Source: Sanderia malayensis (lineage: Eukaryota > Cnidaria > Scyphozoa > Semaeostomeae > Pelagiidae). Taken from it: 64,000 nt of DNA. How positions within the stretch are numbered: the first letter of the stretch is position 1; each line of letters begins with the position of its first letter. Below, one piece after another: positions 33,055 through 44,409 of this stretch. Position numbers and translations under genes: made by a program. The stretch covers positions 149,007 to 213,006 of the forward strand of contig RQOL01000493.1 of the NCBI GenBank assembly GCA_013076295.1, written 5' to 3'. A model generated the notes under the pieces. It worked only from the letters and a program-made list of their open reading frames with translations. It was not told the DNA's origin and did not search any database.

Positions 33055-36000
33055 CAGGGCCGCATTTAAGTCGGTGGGGGCCCTGGGCCCAAAATTAATT
33101 TGGGCCCCTTGAAATACATCAAAAATTTTTTTTTATGTATTTCACGTATAGAGTACTCAGATTCAGTCATTACAAACAAGTTAATATCAACTAAATAGTT
33201 TGATAGAAAAAACTCAAAAAATGAATAAATTTGTAAAAATATACACATTTCGGTGCAATCCCAATAAACTACTCTTGTTCTTTAGTTCATGATGCTGCTA
33301 ATTCTTTTCGTCTTGCCTTCACTGCTGCAAAATTGCAGATGATTTTCTTGGCATCTAAACCTCTCAGCACATCAAAATTTGCGGCCATTAAGCATAACGC
33401 AGTAACGCGGTCTTGTGACATGGTGGACCTTAGTTGACTCTTGACCCTTTTCAGCATAGAGAAACTTCTTTCACCGGAGGCAACTCCACATGGCAAGGTG
33501 AGTAACAGTCTAAGTGCGGTCATTGCATTTGGGAAAGTGGCAGCTACACCTCCTTTCACAATTTGCTCTAACAGAAACTCCGAAATAGGCTTTTGTCTTT
33601 CATGGGGCTGTCGCCTCTTCAATTTCTTTCTTTTTTTGTGACATTCGGTGTCGGTATCAAGGAGATTCCTCCTCTTATAGAGGAACGTTTGAAGAGGCTT
33701 TTCAATAAACTTGCGATATTGCCGAATTTCCATTTCCATGTCATCATCAAAATGATTTGGATAGGCTTCTTTCAGGACTTTACAATTAGTAGCAACGTCC
33801 ACATCTTTGCTATCCAGACTAACGAGAAAACCAAATCTGTCATTGATAAGCTCGTATGCTGCTTGCCGCCGGGAGAGCTCAGTTTGGAGACTGTCGATGA
33901 TTGGCAGGTACGTATTAACGTAAAAGGCTCGTTCGCCAGCTAGCTCTACTCCACTTGTTGCACTCTTGTCCGTTGCCTTTTTTCTTTTGATTTTCCTCCT
34001 TCTCTCATCTCTGAATTCCTGATATGTTGCATCGCTGAATGATTTTGCCTTGTCGAGATACTCTTTGAATTTTCCTTCACTTCTGATCTCTGAAATGTAT
34101 GACTTCAAACTGCGATACAAGTCAACAACGCATGAAAGACTCAGATCAATCGTTTGCAAAGACAGATTTGTAGCATTTATTCTCCCAAGTAAGTCATACC
34201 AAAACAAGCACATGGATGCATATTCCAGAGCATTCATTTTGTCAGAGATTGACTCAGCATCATGTCTTGTCTGCATTGTTTGCTCTTCATCGTCAGCTAA
34301 CTCGTCTAAGGATTTTTTAATGGGAACAGAACCTTTCGCAAGTGCCCTGATAGCATCATGCCGAGCAGACCACCTGGTGTCTGATAACTTTTTAACCACC
34401 AGTTGGTGTTTTGCTAAGTTTTCTTTCATAGAGTCCCATCGGTAGGTTGAAGAAGAAAAAAAATTATAAACTTCACTTACAATGGAAAAGAATGAGACTG
34501 CTTCACGACAACACTCAGCAGCAACATTGCCCACAAGATTGAGTGAGTAGCTGGCACAAGGCATGTTAGGTGCACAACTATTTACTTCTTTGATTCTTGC
34601 TTGAACCCCAGTATATTTTCCTGACATGTTGGATGCATTGTCGTATGACTGGCCTCTGCATAGATCAATGTCCAGCGTCAGGGCTTTCAAGGTCTCCAGG
34701 ATGTCTGAGGTCAATGATTCACTTTTGTGTGATTTGATAGGTGTAAAACCAACAAATCTTTCTACGGGTTTTCCATTTTCAATGTACCTCACAACCAAAG
34801 TCAGCTGGTCAACGTGGGAGACATCTGGGGTGGAGTCCACAATAATGGAATAATACTTCGCCTCTTTGATGGACGCTACTATACTTTCACGCAACGCGTT
34901 TCCTAATATGCTTACAATTTCTTCCATAGTTGCGTGAGATAGATATGATGGATATCCCGATCCTTGATTTCCGAAACGGGCAATATGGTCAGCTAGAAAA
35001 GGGTCAAATTTTCCAATGAGCTCCATTATTCCAAGGAAATTACCGTTATCTGAGTTTCCGATAATGTGAGAATCTCCACGTAGAGCCAATCCTCTTTCTC
35101 CCAAGAACTTCACCACCTCGACCACCCTTGACAATACGCTTCCCCAATATGCTTCCTCTTTCTGTATTTGCTGTTGGTGTTGGGTATCAATCAAGCTTTG
35201 TCTTGTTTTCCAACGTCTGCAGGATTGAATGCTCTCAAAGTGGGCTGATGAACGCTCATGCACGTGAATCATCTCTGGGTGTTTCCAGTCATCAAAGCCT
35301 TCGTTGGAAAACATCGAAGAATGGTTAGTACTTTCGAACAACTTGCAATAAAAGCAAAAAACTTTCCCTGTTGATAGAGAATAAAGAAGCCACTCTCTCT
35401 TAATTTTCTCGCCGTGTGGCAGCTTTCTGTGAAGAAGGGATTCACTAAAATATCGAGTTTTTATTCGTGCTCTCTCTTTAAACTCCCTTGCCGACTGAAT
35501 GTACGGAGATGTCCACCTTTGGCACTGCGTGGGTCCATTCGAGGCCCAGTAGTGTCGAAGTTCCTCAGTGATCTCTGTCCACTGTGCTGCATCATTAGAA
35601 AAGTGACTGACCAAAAGACTTTCTTCCACATCGCCTTTCCTACTTCTTTCTCTGGACTCCTCGCAAGAAGAATCCGATTCTGAGCCTGAGAGATCTTCTT
35701 CTTTATCTGTGACATAAGCTATTTTTTCATTAGTTGATAACGTTTGGTTTTGTCCCTCGGTTGACAGTTCGCATATATCTTCTTGGATGCCTTCACCATA
35801 ATTTCCTTCAGTCTCTTTGGGTTTTGAATTGAAACCAAGACTTGTTAATTTTGGAACGTTTTTAAGAGATTCAGTTTCACGAATTTTCTTCAACTTTTTC
35901 TTTGCTGCACCGCTAGGGTAAGACCTGTTGCTCATCTTCAAACTTTATTTAAACCATAAGATAAGATCAATTATTGTCTCAAACATAGATCAGTCATAAA

Positions 36001-36306
36001 CTTGGTGTAGATTTCAAATGTATTGTCAAGATGATTATTTAACTAACGATCTGCTAACGGAAAGAAGATTAAATGAAAATTATGATAGCATGGCTGATGT
36101 CGCCAGACTCAGTTTATGATATCCAATTTCAAGGAACAATGTATTATTGCGTTGTTTGAAGACATTACTTCTCGATTCAAACACAAGAATAAAATCAATA
36201 GCAGTTCATAGGTTTTTCGAAATTTTGCTCGGGGCCCCCTAAATCTAAGAATCTTCGGGGGCCCCTGGGCCCGGGCCCAGTGGGCCCATGGGTAAATGCG
36301 GCTCTG
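33055..36306 (-). mobile_element. Autonomous hAT transposon, copy 2 (inverted relative to copy 1)
   Basis: Also 3,252 bp, opposite orientation to copy 1, with the same ends (CAGGGCCGCATTTA at 33055; TAAATGCGGCTCTG ending at 36306). Its transposase is identical over the full length to copy 1. The flank beyond its 5' end is GTCCAACC on the plus strand (36307-36314), the complement of GGTTGGAC next to the 3' end of copy 1. The flank beyond its 3' end is CCGCTAAG, inside the RT frame, with no partner. Confidence 0.92.
33287..35935 (-). CDS. hAT-family transposase (ZMYM1-like lineage), copy 2
   Basis: Same 882-aa protein as at 26682-29330, read from the ATG at 35935, with zinc finger, DUF4371 and dimerisation regions and all catalytic acidic residues intact. 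No amino-acid difference from copy 1 was seen, which implies very recent duplication, gene conversion or a shared assembly consensus. Confidence 0.92.
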   Translation of the reverse strand: MSNRSYPSGAAKKKLKKIRETESLKNVPKLTSLGFNSKPKETEGNYGEGIQEDICELSTEGQNQTLSTNEKIAYVTDKEEDLSGSESDSSCEESRERSRKGDVEESLLVSHFSNDAAQWTEITEELRHYWASNGPTQCQRWTSPYIQSAREFKERARIKTRYFSESLLHRKLPHGEKIKREWLLYSLSTGKVFCFYCKLFESTNHSSMFSNEGFDDWKHPEMIHVHERSSAHFESIQSCRRWKTRQSLIDTQHQQQIQKEEAYWGSVLSRVVEVVKFLGERGLALRGDSHIIGNSDNGNFLGIMELIGKFDPFLADHIARFGNQGSGYPSYLSHATMEEIVSILGNALRESIVASIKEAKYYSIIVDSTPDVSHVDQLTLVVRYIENGKPVERFVGFTPIKSHKSESLTSDILETLKALTLDIDLCRGQSYDNASNMSGKYTGVQARIKEVNSCAPNMPCASYSLNLVGNVAAECCREAVSFFSIVSEVYNFFSSSTYRWDSMKENLAKHQLVVKKLSDTRWSARHDAIRALAKGSVPIKKSLDELADDEEQTMQTRHDAESISDKMNALEYASMCLFWYDLLGRINATNLSLQTIDLSLSCVVDLYRSLKSYISEIRSEGKFKEYLDKAKSFSDATYQEFRDERRRKIKRKKATDKSATSGVELAGERAFYVNTYLPIIDSLQTELSRRQAAYELINDRFGFLVSLDSKDVDVATNCKVLKEAYPNHFDDDMEMEIRQYRKFIEKPLQTFLYKRRNLLDTDTECHKKRKKLKRRQPHERQKPISEFLLEQIVKGGVAATFPNAMTALRLLLTLPCGVASGERSFSMLKRVKSQLRSTMSQDRVTALCLMAANFDVLRGLDAKKIICNFAAVKARRKELAAS

Positions 36307-36623
36307 GTCCAACCTCCAGATCCACAACCAGGTATTTCATTCATGAGACAAAAATGGTCACCAGATTTTAACTTGTAAATGCCGTTTTTGTCAGATCTTT
36401 GATTCCTATCATTGAAGATCTCAGAACAGCTTTCGTGATCTAAAAGAAATGAGATGAACATAGGTAAAATATATTGCAGTAGTACGCTTGTAATGTGTGT
36501 TTGCTGATCAACCAGTATGAAATGAAATCTCTTTTCTTTTCCACTGTTGTTTTACATTTGTGACATAATGAAGAGCAGGTTTATTTGAATTTTTCGTTTG
36601 TACACACCTTGCTCTCGTTGAAT
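36307..36623 (-). CDS. Internal exons of the skeletal-matrix-protein-5-like gene, cut by hAT copy 2
   Basis: Minus-strand exons 36608-36623 (16 bp, IQREQ) and 36439 down to 36307. The second, after a TTTCTTTTAG acceptor, codes HESCSEIFNDRNQR, NGIYKLKSGDHFCLM and PGCGSGGWT: the start of a fibrinogen-like domain with its conserved cysteines and GGWT. It runs directly into the hAT end, so no splice donor follows. A further tentative 36-bp exon (...YSSFKCNHQ) may precede at ~36690-36730. The upstream PAN-domain exon at 50210-50581 has matching phase. As assembled the gene cannot make its normal product; its continuation is at 29563 on the other strand. Confidence 0.7.
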
Positions 36624-36639
36624 CTGAAAAATAAATGAA

Positions 36640-37350
36640 CAAGAAATGTAACCTAAAACTTAATACGAAGTTTTATTAAAATATTTACTTGATGATTGCA
36701 TTTGAATGAAGAATACACGCGCATCTAGATCCAGGTGGAGATGCGGAGGTGCACAATGAACGCAACCCTCCATTCACTGGTATGATCATATTTCTTAGGC
36801 TAAGCAAAATTTGACCGGACCCATTGTGGTGGTTCTGGGTTAGGCATCCATTTTACGCCAACTGTATCGGCTCTGGGCCCAGGAATACGGATGAGTGACG
36901 TAGCCAGGATATGACCAATAGTAGATTAAAAAGGCCAATAGTAATTTACTAGAGACCCACGTGGCCCCTTCCGCGCGTCATGCCCTGAGTCTATCTACCC
37001 ACTGCCGTATCTTTTCAACTTACTTACTTACAGCTGTACTGTTCTGATTCAACTATCAGCTACCTAGTGTTACAATCTAATGTGTTTGATTTTATTCATT
37101 TACGCTTGTAATTGACAATATTAAAAATCTACTGGCGAGTTAGTAATTATGTCAATAGTTACGTCTGGGATTAATCTTTCTTCCACTCCGCATCATAGAT
37201 TGGCCACGTTCACTAAAGGAGACAGTTTTTAGCGTGTGGTTTTTAACCATAGACGACATAATAAATTTCAAATGGTTTCTTCACGAGTCCGGATGTGAAA
37301 GGTTTTAAATTGCTTGATTTTAAAAGCTCCTTTGAAGTTCATTTTCGATA
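36640..37350. other. Intronic spacer of the split gene
   Basis: Apart from the tentative short exon noted with the split gene, no exon, transposon terminus or RNA gene was recognised. Confidence 0.4.
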
Positions 37351-37354
37351 ACTT

Positions 37355-37442
37355 CTTGGACTAAAGTAAGCCTTGTATCGTCAAGGTTTACTTTAGTCCA
37401 AGGTTTACCTGTCAGCGTAAACAGGCGGATTACGCTGACAGG
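37355..37442. repeat. Second pair of adjacent perfect hairpins
   Basis: Hairpin one: CTTGGACTAAAGTAA (37355-37369) against its complement (37388-37402), with CCTTG/CAAGG pairing further in and a 6-nt loop. Hairpin two: CCTGTCAGCGTAA (37408-37420) against 37430-37442 around a 9-nt loop. Same layout as at 22897-22987. Confidence 0.9.
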
Positions 37443-37742
37443 CGGAAGACTTTTCCGTTTATTTGTGGCGGAAGAAGCAAATGTGGCGTGGGCCAGCATG
37501 TAGTGCCCAAGAAATGGAAAGAAGGTGTCAGTCAGTGAAAAACAAAGCAAAGGCCCCCCTTGATCTTGCGATATGCATGATGAAATATTAAGTGGTTTAG
37601 TTTATTTAATAAATTGCGTAAGATACATCTGGTAGTGTAGCGATGACGATGGTGACATGCTTGATTTAATGGTAAATGGATATTTATTTAATAATATATC
37701 TTGTAATGTAACGTCTCACGCCTTGCTTTTGCTATACTATTT

Positions 37743-40083
37743 TTTTCTACCTATAGGTTGCAGTGTTCTCAGATACCCAGTTACCGTCAATGGTTGATAA
37801 AGATGTATTATGCCCTACAAACTGGTACATAAACTCTACACCTGGAGGAAGATATTCTCACGTGGGAAAAGAAATTCACAATTATGATTTGGAAAAATTG
37901 ATCAACCAAGTAAAGTTTTTTGCTGGTAGGTGCAAACGATATGGCAACACACTGCATCCGAGCCAAAAGCAAATTTTTAAGTAGCCAGATATTTATTCTA
38001 CTGTTAACGATCAAATGTTTAATCTATAAAATCACCATAGTGCTCAAGCAGTTATCAATTCCAGTGTCTCTTACAGAAGTGCGATTTGCTCACGTGATTG
38101 GTCAAAAATGGGACTATAAAGATCGTCGCATGAGACCGCAACGTTTGTATCAGCTCATGCAATGGTATACCCCTAATCGCGAATATCACACGCCACGTTA
38201 GCTAGGTATGTCAAACCGATTATCACATGCGCGTGATCTCTGCATGCCCTCCTTGGCTGTGCAAACAGATGTAGGAAAACAATGCAGTTGGTATGCCTTT
38301 TCGGATGCAACGTTTATTAACCTCTTATTTTCTATCTTGTTGCCATTGCTCTTATTGATTACTTGATTTTTGCAGTCTATGATGAAACTTCCCAGGCTAT
38401 AGATGTAATTTACGATCTGCACATAGCATCTATCAAGCGTGTTAACTTACAAAGGTACGTGATATTTACACAAATCACAGTAAATTATTATAAATTGTTA
38501 CATGGCTTGTTTTGAAACAACTGTTTTGAAACAATTTTTTGACATGATGACATTCAATATGTTAAATTTAATAACATTTCTCTCACAGCCAATGTAAAAA
38601 GCACCGTCTCACCCACGAGGGAACTGCAAAACTATCTAATGCGAAGGCCAAAGGCAGGAAGTGTTGTCCCTGGTTTTACTGTCTCGGACGATGTATCACC
38701 GGATGGCATTGGTGCAAGGGGTGGCAAAGGAAGGTATGAATAAGCTTTGAATTTTAAAGTTATGAATTTTTATCGGTTTATAATTTATCTTTTTCATTGC
38801 AGCCTACGCAGCTAAGAAAATGTCCCAAGATAACTGGAGAAGGTATAAGAGGTTACCACGGAGATTCTTCACCTAGAGCTAAAGCTGACATCATTTTGCA
38901 GACTGTATTCCCTGCCAAAAAAAACTGTATTCCCTGCCAAAGCGTGTTAGAAGAAGCACTAAACCACCTGAAAGGTAGCGATGATGTAACAGCCTGCATT
39001 GGGATGCACAATTATGACCAGGAAGGCATTAAATCTTGTTTAAATCTTATAAGTGTAAAGGAACACGAGAGACTGGCACAACAGCAGCAAAACTGGTTGT
39101 CTTCTATCAGAGAAAATGTGGAACAACCAAGGGGTACACCACCCGTGAATGTAATGCCGGTCGCTGTAACGATGTGGCTCATTCACAGCGAACCGAATGG
39201 GAGCTGCCAATTGACAGGTATGAAGTATCATATGATTTGCGAACAACCAACAATCATTTAGTTTCACTGTTGGGTCGACATAATTGGTAATTTTAGAAGC
39301 TGATGGCACTCTGTTCATCCGACGGATTCGTTTTCGCAGTGCACGGGGTTCAAATCGGCAATGAGACCCTACTTGAAGGAGTTGAATTTGATGGTGTATT
39401 TTGGGCTGGAAATCACTTCGCTCTCTCCGTGTGCAATGTCGAACGTAATACACTATTATATTGTGATTCTTTAGGATATTCCATTCCGCGGGACTTGGTG
39501 AACAATTTCCGAACAGTGCTGTTGAATTTATTTGATGACCGAAGGGCAGCTTACTCCAAGCACAACTTACGATCCAAGGTCAGTTGGCAATGGTATTCAC
39601 CTGTGTAATAACCACTTCTGGTCGTGTTTTTCTTTACAAAGAGACGCAAAAATTTGTGGCATTGCCACAATTATTCCAATCTGTCTTGTGGCATTTGACG
39701 AAAATGGTTTCATGGGATTGAGGGAAGTGAAGAATTTTGAGTGTCTGAACTTCAAGTACCTCAAACATTGTGTGTGGCGGAAAATACTAGTAAAATTTGG
39801 GGTTTGCAGTGAATCAAATTCTTAATCGCAAAAAGACATCAAGGAAAGAACATGCAAATACAAAGGCAGTACATGTTTCTTCTGTCCGTGAGTTTGAACA
39901 GATCACTCCAGAAATACCAAAATCCCACAAGATCAAAGAGAAACAAGACAGAGAAACATCAATTAACAACGCATGTTTTAATACAAAAGCTACAACTATA
40001 CATATGCCAACAAGCCACGTTTTCGGTACTATGAACATAATTCTCAATAGAATGTTTAGGAAAAAAATGCAATCTCAAAAATA
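37743..40083 (+). pseudogene. Decayed transposon gene with a Ulp1-like (C48) cysteine-protease domain
   Basis: Successive open pieces in changing frames. The readable core is a Ulp1-fold protease: GVFWAGNHFALSV (catalytic His, ~39410), LLYCDSLGY (Asp, ~39460) and, after a frame change near 39540, LQRDAKICGIATIIP (Gln...Cys-Gly, ~39640). Upstream pieces (37763-37984; 38797-39261) look coding but unassignable; a short direct duplication lies at 38902-38942. Ulp1-like proteases occur in KDZ/Zisupton and related large DNA transposons, and HMGXB3-like pieces follow on the same strand, so this is inferred to be one element. Confidence 0.5.
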
Positions 40084-40207
40084 ATTAAATCCATCAATTC
40101 ATACACATAAATTTTTATCTGATGTAAGGAAACATCTCGCCAAGGCACACATGCATTACAGTAGAGTAATCAGGCATGGTGAATTGACAATCTTACTTTG
40201 AAAGTTT

Positions 40208-40840
40208 GTGCATACAGAACAACGTTTTTCCAGAGAAGACCTGGACCATTACCACTGCCCAATTTGCTTTGCTTTTGTGCACCGCAAATGTTTCTTCCTC
40301 ACACTCGCAACAACACAATTGCACTCCTCGTCTGCCTTATTTGTCCCTGGCAAAAGCTCTGCAGTAACAACAACAGAAAAGAGGCATCACCAAAGATGTG
40401 GACAATGACCGAAGCTAATGTGATTTTATCCTAAACAGTATGCACAACGACAACCGACACATGCCCAGTGCACCATTTATCAGATTCTTCTATCAAAGAA
40501 AAACATGGCACGCCATATGGCTCTAAACCGCGAACATGAACGTCAGTCAGAAAAACATTTGGCTGTTTGCTGTGATGCCACTCTGGGCTTGTATCTTGAA
40601 GGAACATACATGGGGGCCGAGTTACCCCATTCGTATACAAAGGCTACAACACACTAGCGATAGGCAGAAAATTCATTGTCAGGCTGCAAGGGAGTGCTGC
40701 CATCTAATGCAAGTGGCCGAAGCTCATTTTCCTGCCCTCATTAATCTGACGGAAATATCACTAAGAAGCCTTGCAGACGTGGAATCCTGCAACCATGTGT
40801 CCAGAATTAAGCAATTTGGCGCAAACAAATAGGTCGACAT
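40208..40840 (+). pseudogene. HMGXB3-like transposon-derived protein, upstream part
   Basis: In mixed frames: FSREDLDHYHCPICFAFVHRKC (a Cys/His cluster), a HLAVCCDATLGLYLEGTYMG block, then RQKIHCQAARECCHLMQVAEAHFPAL. I recall similar blocks from HMGXB3-like proteins, thought to derive from KDZ-type transposases; the match is from memory. Several stops and frame changes show it is not functional. The next piece is at 42620, beyond an inserted hAT relic. Confidence 0.4.
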
Positions 40841-40944
40841 GTGTTGTTCAGTGGGCAGATTCCCATTTTTTTCATTTTTTCAGTTTTTGAGATCTATTTT
40901 TTAATTATTTTTTTCGAGCAGTTTGGTCTTGACATGGAATTCTG

Positions 40945-41964
40945 GAACTCCCCAATGCACGACACTTTCGTTTGATTGATGTTTGTCGCATTAGTTGGGT
41001 GGCACGTCTTGACTGTTTGGATGTCTTTATAGAAGTTCTTATTGCTATAGTCGAATCCCTTGAGCTCATAAAATTAAACAGCGATCGTTCTTGGATTTCG
41101 GATTACGTTCGAGATGCCTCTCGAGATGGATTATTTCATGCAACATTAAATTCACTGTCGTTTTAACTATTGTTTCTCGCTGTCAAGAAAAAACAAGGCC
41201 TTTAACCAAGCAGCTGCAGGCTGTGTCTTTTGATGTTGTTGCTGTGTGTTACAAGATCACGTTGCTGAAATCCACTCTATATAACCTTAGAGCGGGCATA
41301 GGAACATCCTGTCATGTGTGGTATGACGAGCCACAGTCATTGGCAGAAAATGTAGGTGTTCACTCTTCACTACCAAGTATTGTAAAGAGACAACAGCATC
41401 GGGATAATTCTCCAGCAAATTCGGCCAGTGAATACTATGAACGGGTTGTAATATTGCCGTTTCTTGACCATATTAGTGAACAGATTCATAGTTTCTTTTC
41501 TGAGACCAATGTGGCATCTTTTGATGGTTTCTACGCTTTCCCAACAAAGGTAGTTACTTGTGTTGATTGGAAGAAAAAGGGGAGAAATTTTCTTATGCTC
41601 CGCAGTGACGACCTTCCAGAGCCGTGGTACATTGACACTGAGCTAAACATGTGGGAAGTGTTCTGTTACCAATCTGAACATAGTCCATCTACTCTTTCCG
41701 AGCTTCTGCCGAAAGTCAATAGACTGACATTTCCAAACTTACTCAGTACTTTCCAAGTCTTGGCTACAACTCAAGTGACAACTTGCACTTGTGAGTGATC
41801 TGTTTCTGTGTTGGGATGCTTCAAAACATACCTTGAATGGTCTTGCTTTACTTCATGTACATCGAGAGATAGAGATTGATGAAGTAATCAGCCGTTTTGC
41901 CAGAAAGCACCCTCCACGGATGCAGTTAATTGACATTTTAAGCTCTAACAATGAAGATTCTTAA
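40945..41964 (+). pseudogene. hAT transposase relic (P52rIPK/THAP0-like type)
   Basis: Decayed C-terminal half of a hAT transposase: WVARLDCLDVFIEVL, a long readable stretch with VKRQQHRDNSPANSASEYYE and ILPFLDHISEQIHSFF, then FPNLLSTFQVLATTQVTTC just before the expected GERSFS block, and a tail with LALLHVHREIEIDEVISRFA. Stops and frame changes interrupt it. It sits between the two HMGXB3-like pieces, so it probably inserted into that element. Confidence 0.65.
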
Positions 41965-42619
41965 TTTATTTGTATTCTTTATTTGTGAAAGCGATGTCGT
42001 TTTGTTGACATTTGTTCATGTTCTGTTCTTCAAGTGCCCTTTTTGTGTTTGCTTCTCATTTTTTTAATGCTTACAATACTTTATTTACAATTTACATGTA
42101 ATTGCAAAATGGGCGTTTCCCACAACCATGTAAGAACCGGAAGGGCGTGGCCGAAAAATTTGTAAAACAAATTTTCTTAGCACCAATGAAAATTTCCTCT
42201 GGATCTGCCCCTGCACTCCACTATTCTAATTGCCGATATAAATCGCAAAGTGGGTTTTAGATATGCGGGAAGTGAAGTGGAAGCGATAAATGACAACGAG
42301 AAGTTTCTTCAGATGTTCTCGATGGTGATCTGTTTTGGAAGAATATGGAGCTGTCTATATTAAGTAGAAGGTTAATTGGCAGAAAATTTAGCCGTTTTAA
42401 GGTAAAGGCACCCTGGAAGTTTGGTCTCAATTTATTGGGAAAGAGCTGGAAACACATTGATCAACCCAGAACACAAAGTACTTCACACTTAAAAGTAAGA
42501 CTACGGATGTGAAAAATTTAGCTAGGAAAGTAAATGTGAGCACTAAAGGTTCAAAACTCGATATTTTGAACCGTAAAAAATGCATTTAGTCACAAATCAG
42601 AGCGATTTAAAAAACTTTT

Positions 42620-42905
42620 GCTAAACGTTTTGGTCGCTCTGGAGGTTGGCTCACTGTGGCATGCTCCCACAGTGTAATTTATGCAGTGAATTTCCTTCTT
42701 AGTGCCGACAGTCCCCGTGACTATATTGATATTTTAAGGAGCTTTAAATTTCGACCGAATATTTTCATAATTGACATGGCACAAATTGTTGCGTGGTATG
42801 CAACTCGTTACAAGCCAACTTTTTTAACCTTAACGATGGTCGCGTGGCTGTGAAAACAGAGTCCAATGTGACTGCGGCAAAAGAAGGAATCTTCACTGTC
42901 TTTTT
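42620..42905 (+). pseudogene. HMGXB3-like transposon-derived protein, downstream part
   Basis: GRSGGWLTVACSHSVIYAVN, LLSADSPRDYIDILRSF and NIFIIDMAQIVAWYA resemble the 'HGVVY...FLL...ESPRD' core of HMGXB3-like/KDZ-type proteins. The frame changes by one missing base in the T6 run near 42820, after which NLNDGRVAVKTES continues. It is on the same strand as the piece at 40208 and separated from it by a hAT relic. Confidence 0.45.
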
Positions 42906-44180
42906 TTTGGTTGAAGTGTAAAGGTATGGTTGTAGAAGCCAATCATTCAATGTATTATTATTCAACAATTTCAACAACAAAATCTGACCGGGCCGTATGA
43001 GTGAGGCTTGCCACCAGAGGAACCATTTCATATCTTATTGATAATGCAAGATATATATTTATAACATTTTGCAGAAAAATCGGATAAATTCTCTAAATGC
43101 AACTTAATATTACTGATATACTGGAATGCGATAAGACGTAACAAAATTGAAACAGCTAAAAAGTCTGGCACGTTAGGTGTCTTGGTAACGTTAATGTCTT
43201 TTTAAAAACTATAATATATCTACGTACGGCAGCAGAATTAAGGTAAATTAAACACGATAATAATAATAGTAAATTAAGTAATAAAATCAATCCATAAAAG
43301 GTACGCTAGGTAACAGCAAGAGGGTGGGATGGCGGGAAATTTTTTTCTTGAATCAGAAATCAAATTCGTATGTCTCTAGCACGGCGCACACAATTCGAGT
43401 GAGGGGAGAATCAGAAAACAGATGATTTGTTCTGAATGCTAGGTGTTAGTCACGAGTGTGTTTGCCGTATTCTTATTGGTTAAGGGGAATTGACGTACGC
43501 CGTCTTCGCGTTCCTATGCTATAACATGTTAGGTCCTTTTCGCATAGATAGTGGCGCCCCGCCATTGATTTGGCTTCTTGTCACCTAAACGTTAATTAAT
43601 TTATTTGGCTACAAAATTATTAACCACAATTCATGACAGGCAGGAATTGACAATTAATTTTATATATTGTTAAGTAGATGTCGTTCGTCAATTGATTGTA
43701 ATGTCGTTCGTCTATCCATGAATTATACCATAGGTTGTTTTAAGTTTTAAGCAGGGCTAGAGGCAGGGGCGCAAATGAGAGGTGTGTTGGGGCTGGTGAC
43801 ACCCCCTAAATTTGAAATCTGGTCCCAATTTTAAATCAGGTTTTTGGTGATAAAATCGGTCCCGATCCGGCCCTGGACTTGAATTTTTTCAGAGCTGTGC
43901 CAGTTGTAAAAGCTGCTGCTGCACTGTATAAAACCAAGGAACATTGTTCAAACAATGTCCTGGTCCCGCAAAAAGTAAGTCAGTTCCAGTAAAAGTCAAT
44001 CTGGCAGTTCTGCTTCTCTGGAGGAGTTGAATAACTAAGTATGATATTCACGTCACAACAGACATTCAAGACATCCCCTTCTGAGAACTTTTTGGCTGTT
44101 TGCAAATTTTTTCGATATTGGACTGAAAACTTAAACTTGTATCGTGTAAATGCCCTAAAATTCTGTTCACCCTTATTGTT
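42906..44180. other. Unassigned spacer
   Basis: AT-rich with scattered short frames. No exon, terminal repeat or tandem array that I can support. Confidence 0.4.
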
Positions 44181-44189
44181 TTGATTGAC

Positions 44190-44300
44190 GTTAATCCTCC
44201 ATCACAGTCGGAAAATGTTTGACTCCATGTCAAAAGGTTTTCAGTTCACACCATTTTTTCAAAGACGCCGCAAATCGCTACTTCATGTAAGGTTTGTTTT
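44190..44300. repeat. Decayed fragment of the 18186-19259 foldback element
   Basis: TTAATCCTCCATCA and TTTTTTCAAAGACGCCGC, in the same order and spacing, match the arm of the nested Harbinger-type element (~18313-18400), with many substitutions between. Confidence 0.55.
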
Positions 44301-44409
44301 GATTCGGGAATTGCAGATTTTGGGAAGGAAAAGTCAATTTTTGCAGCAAAATGGTTCTGATAACGGATAAAAGGTTATCTCGCGTGCGTCAACTTAAATT
44401 ATCAGATTT

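Noticed and set aside
33055..33065. ATG start for the reverse-transcriptase frame
   Set aside because: The ATG lies in the hAT terminal repeat; the RT frame is truncated there rather than starting there.
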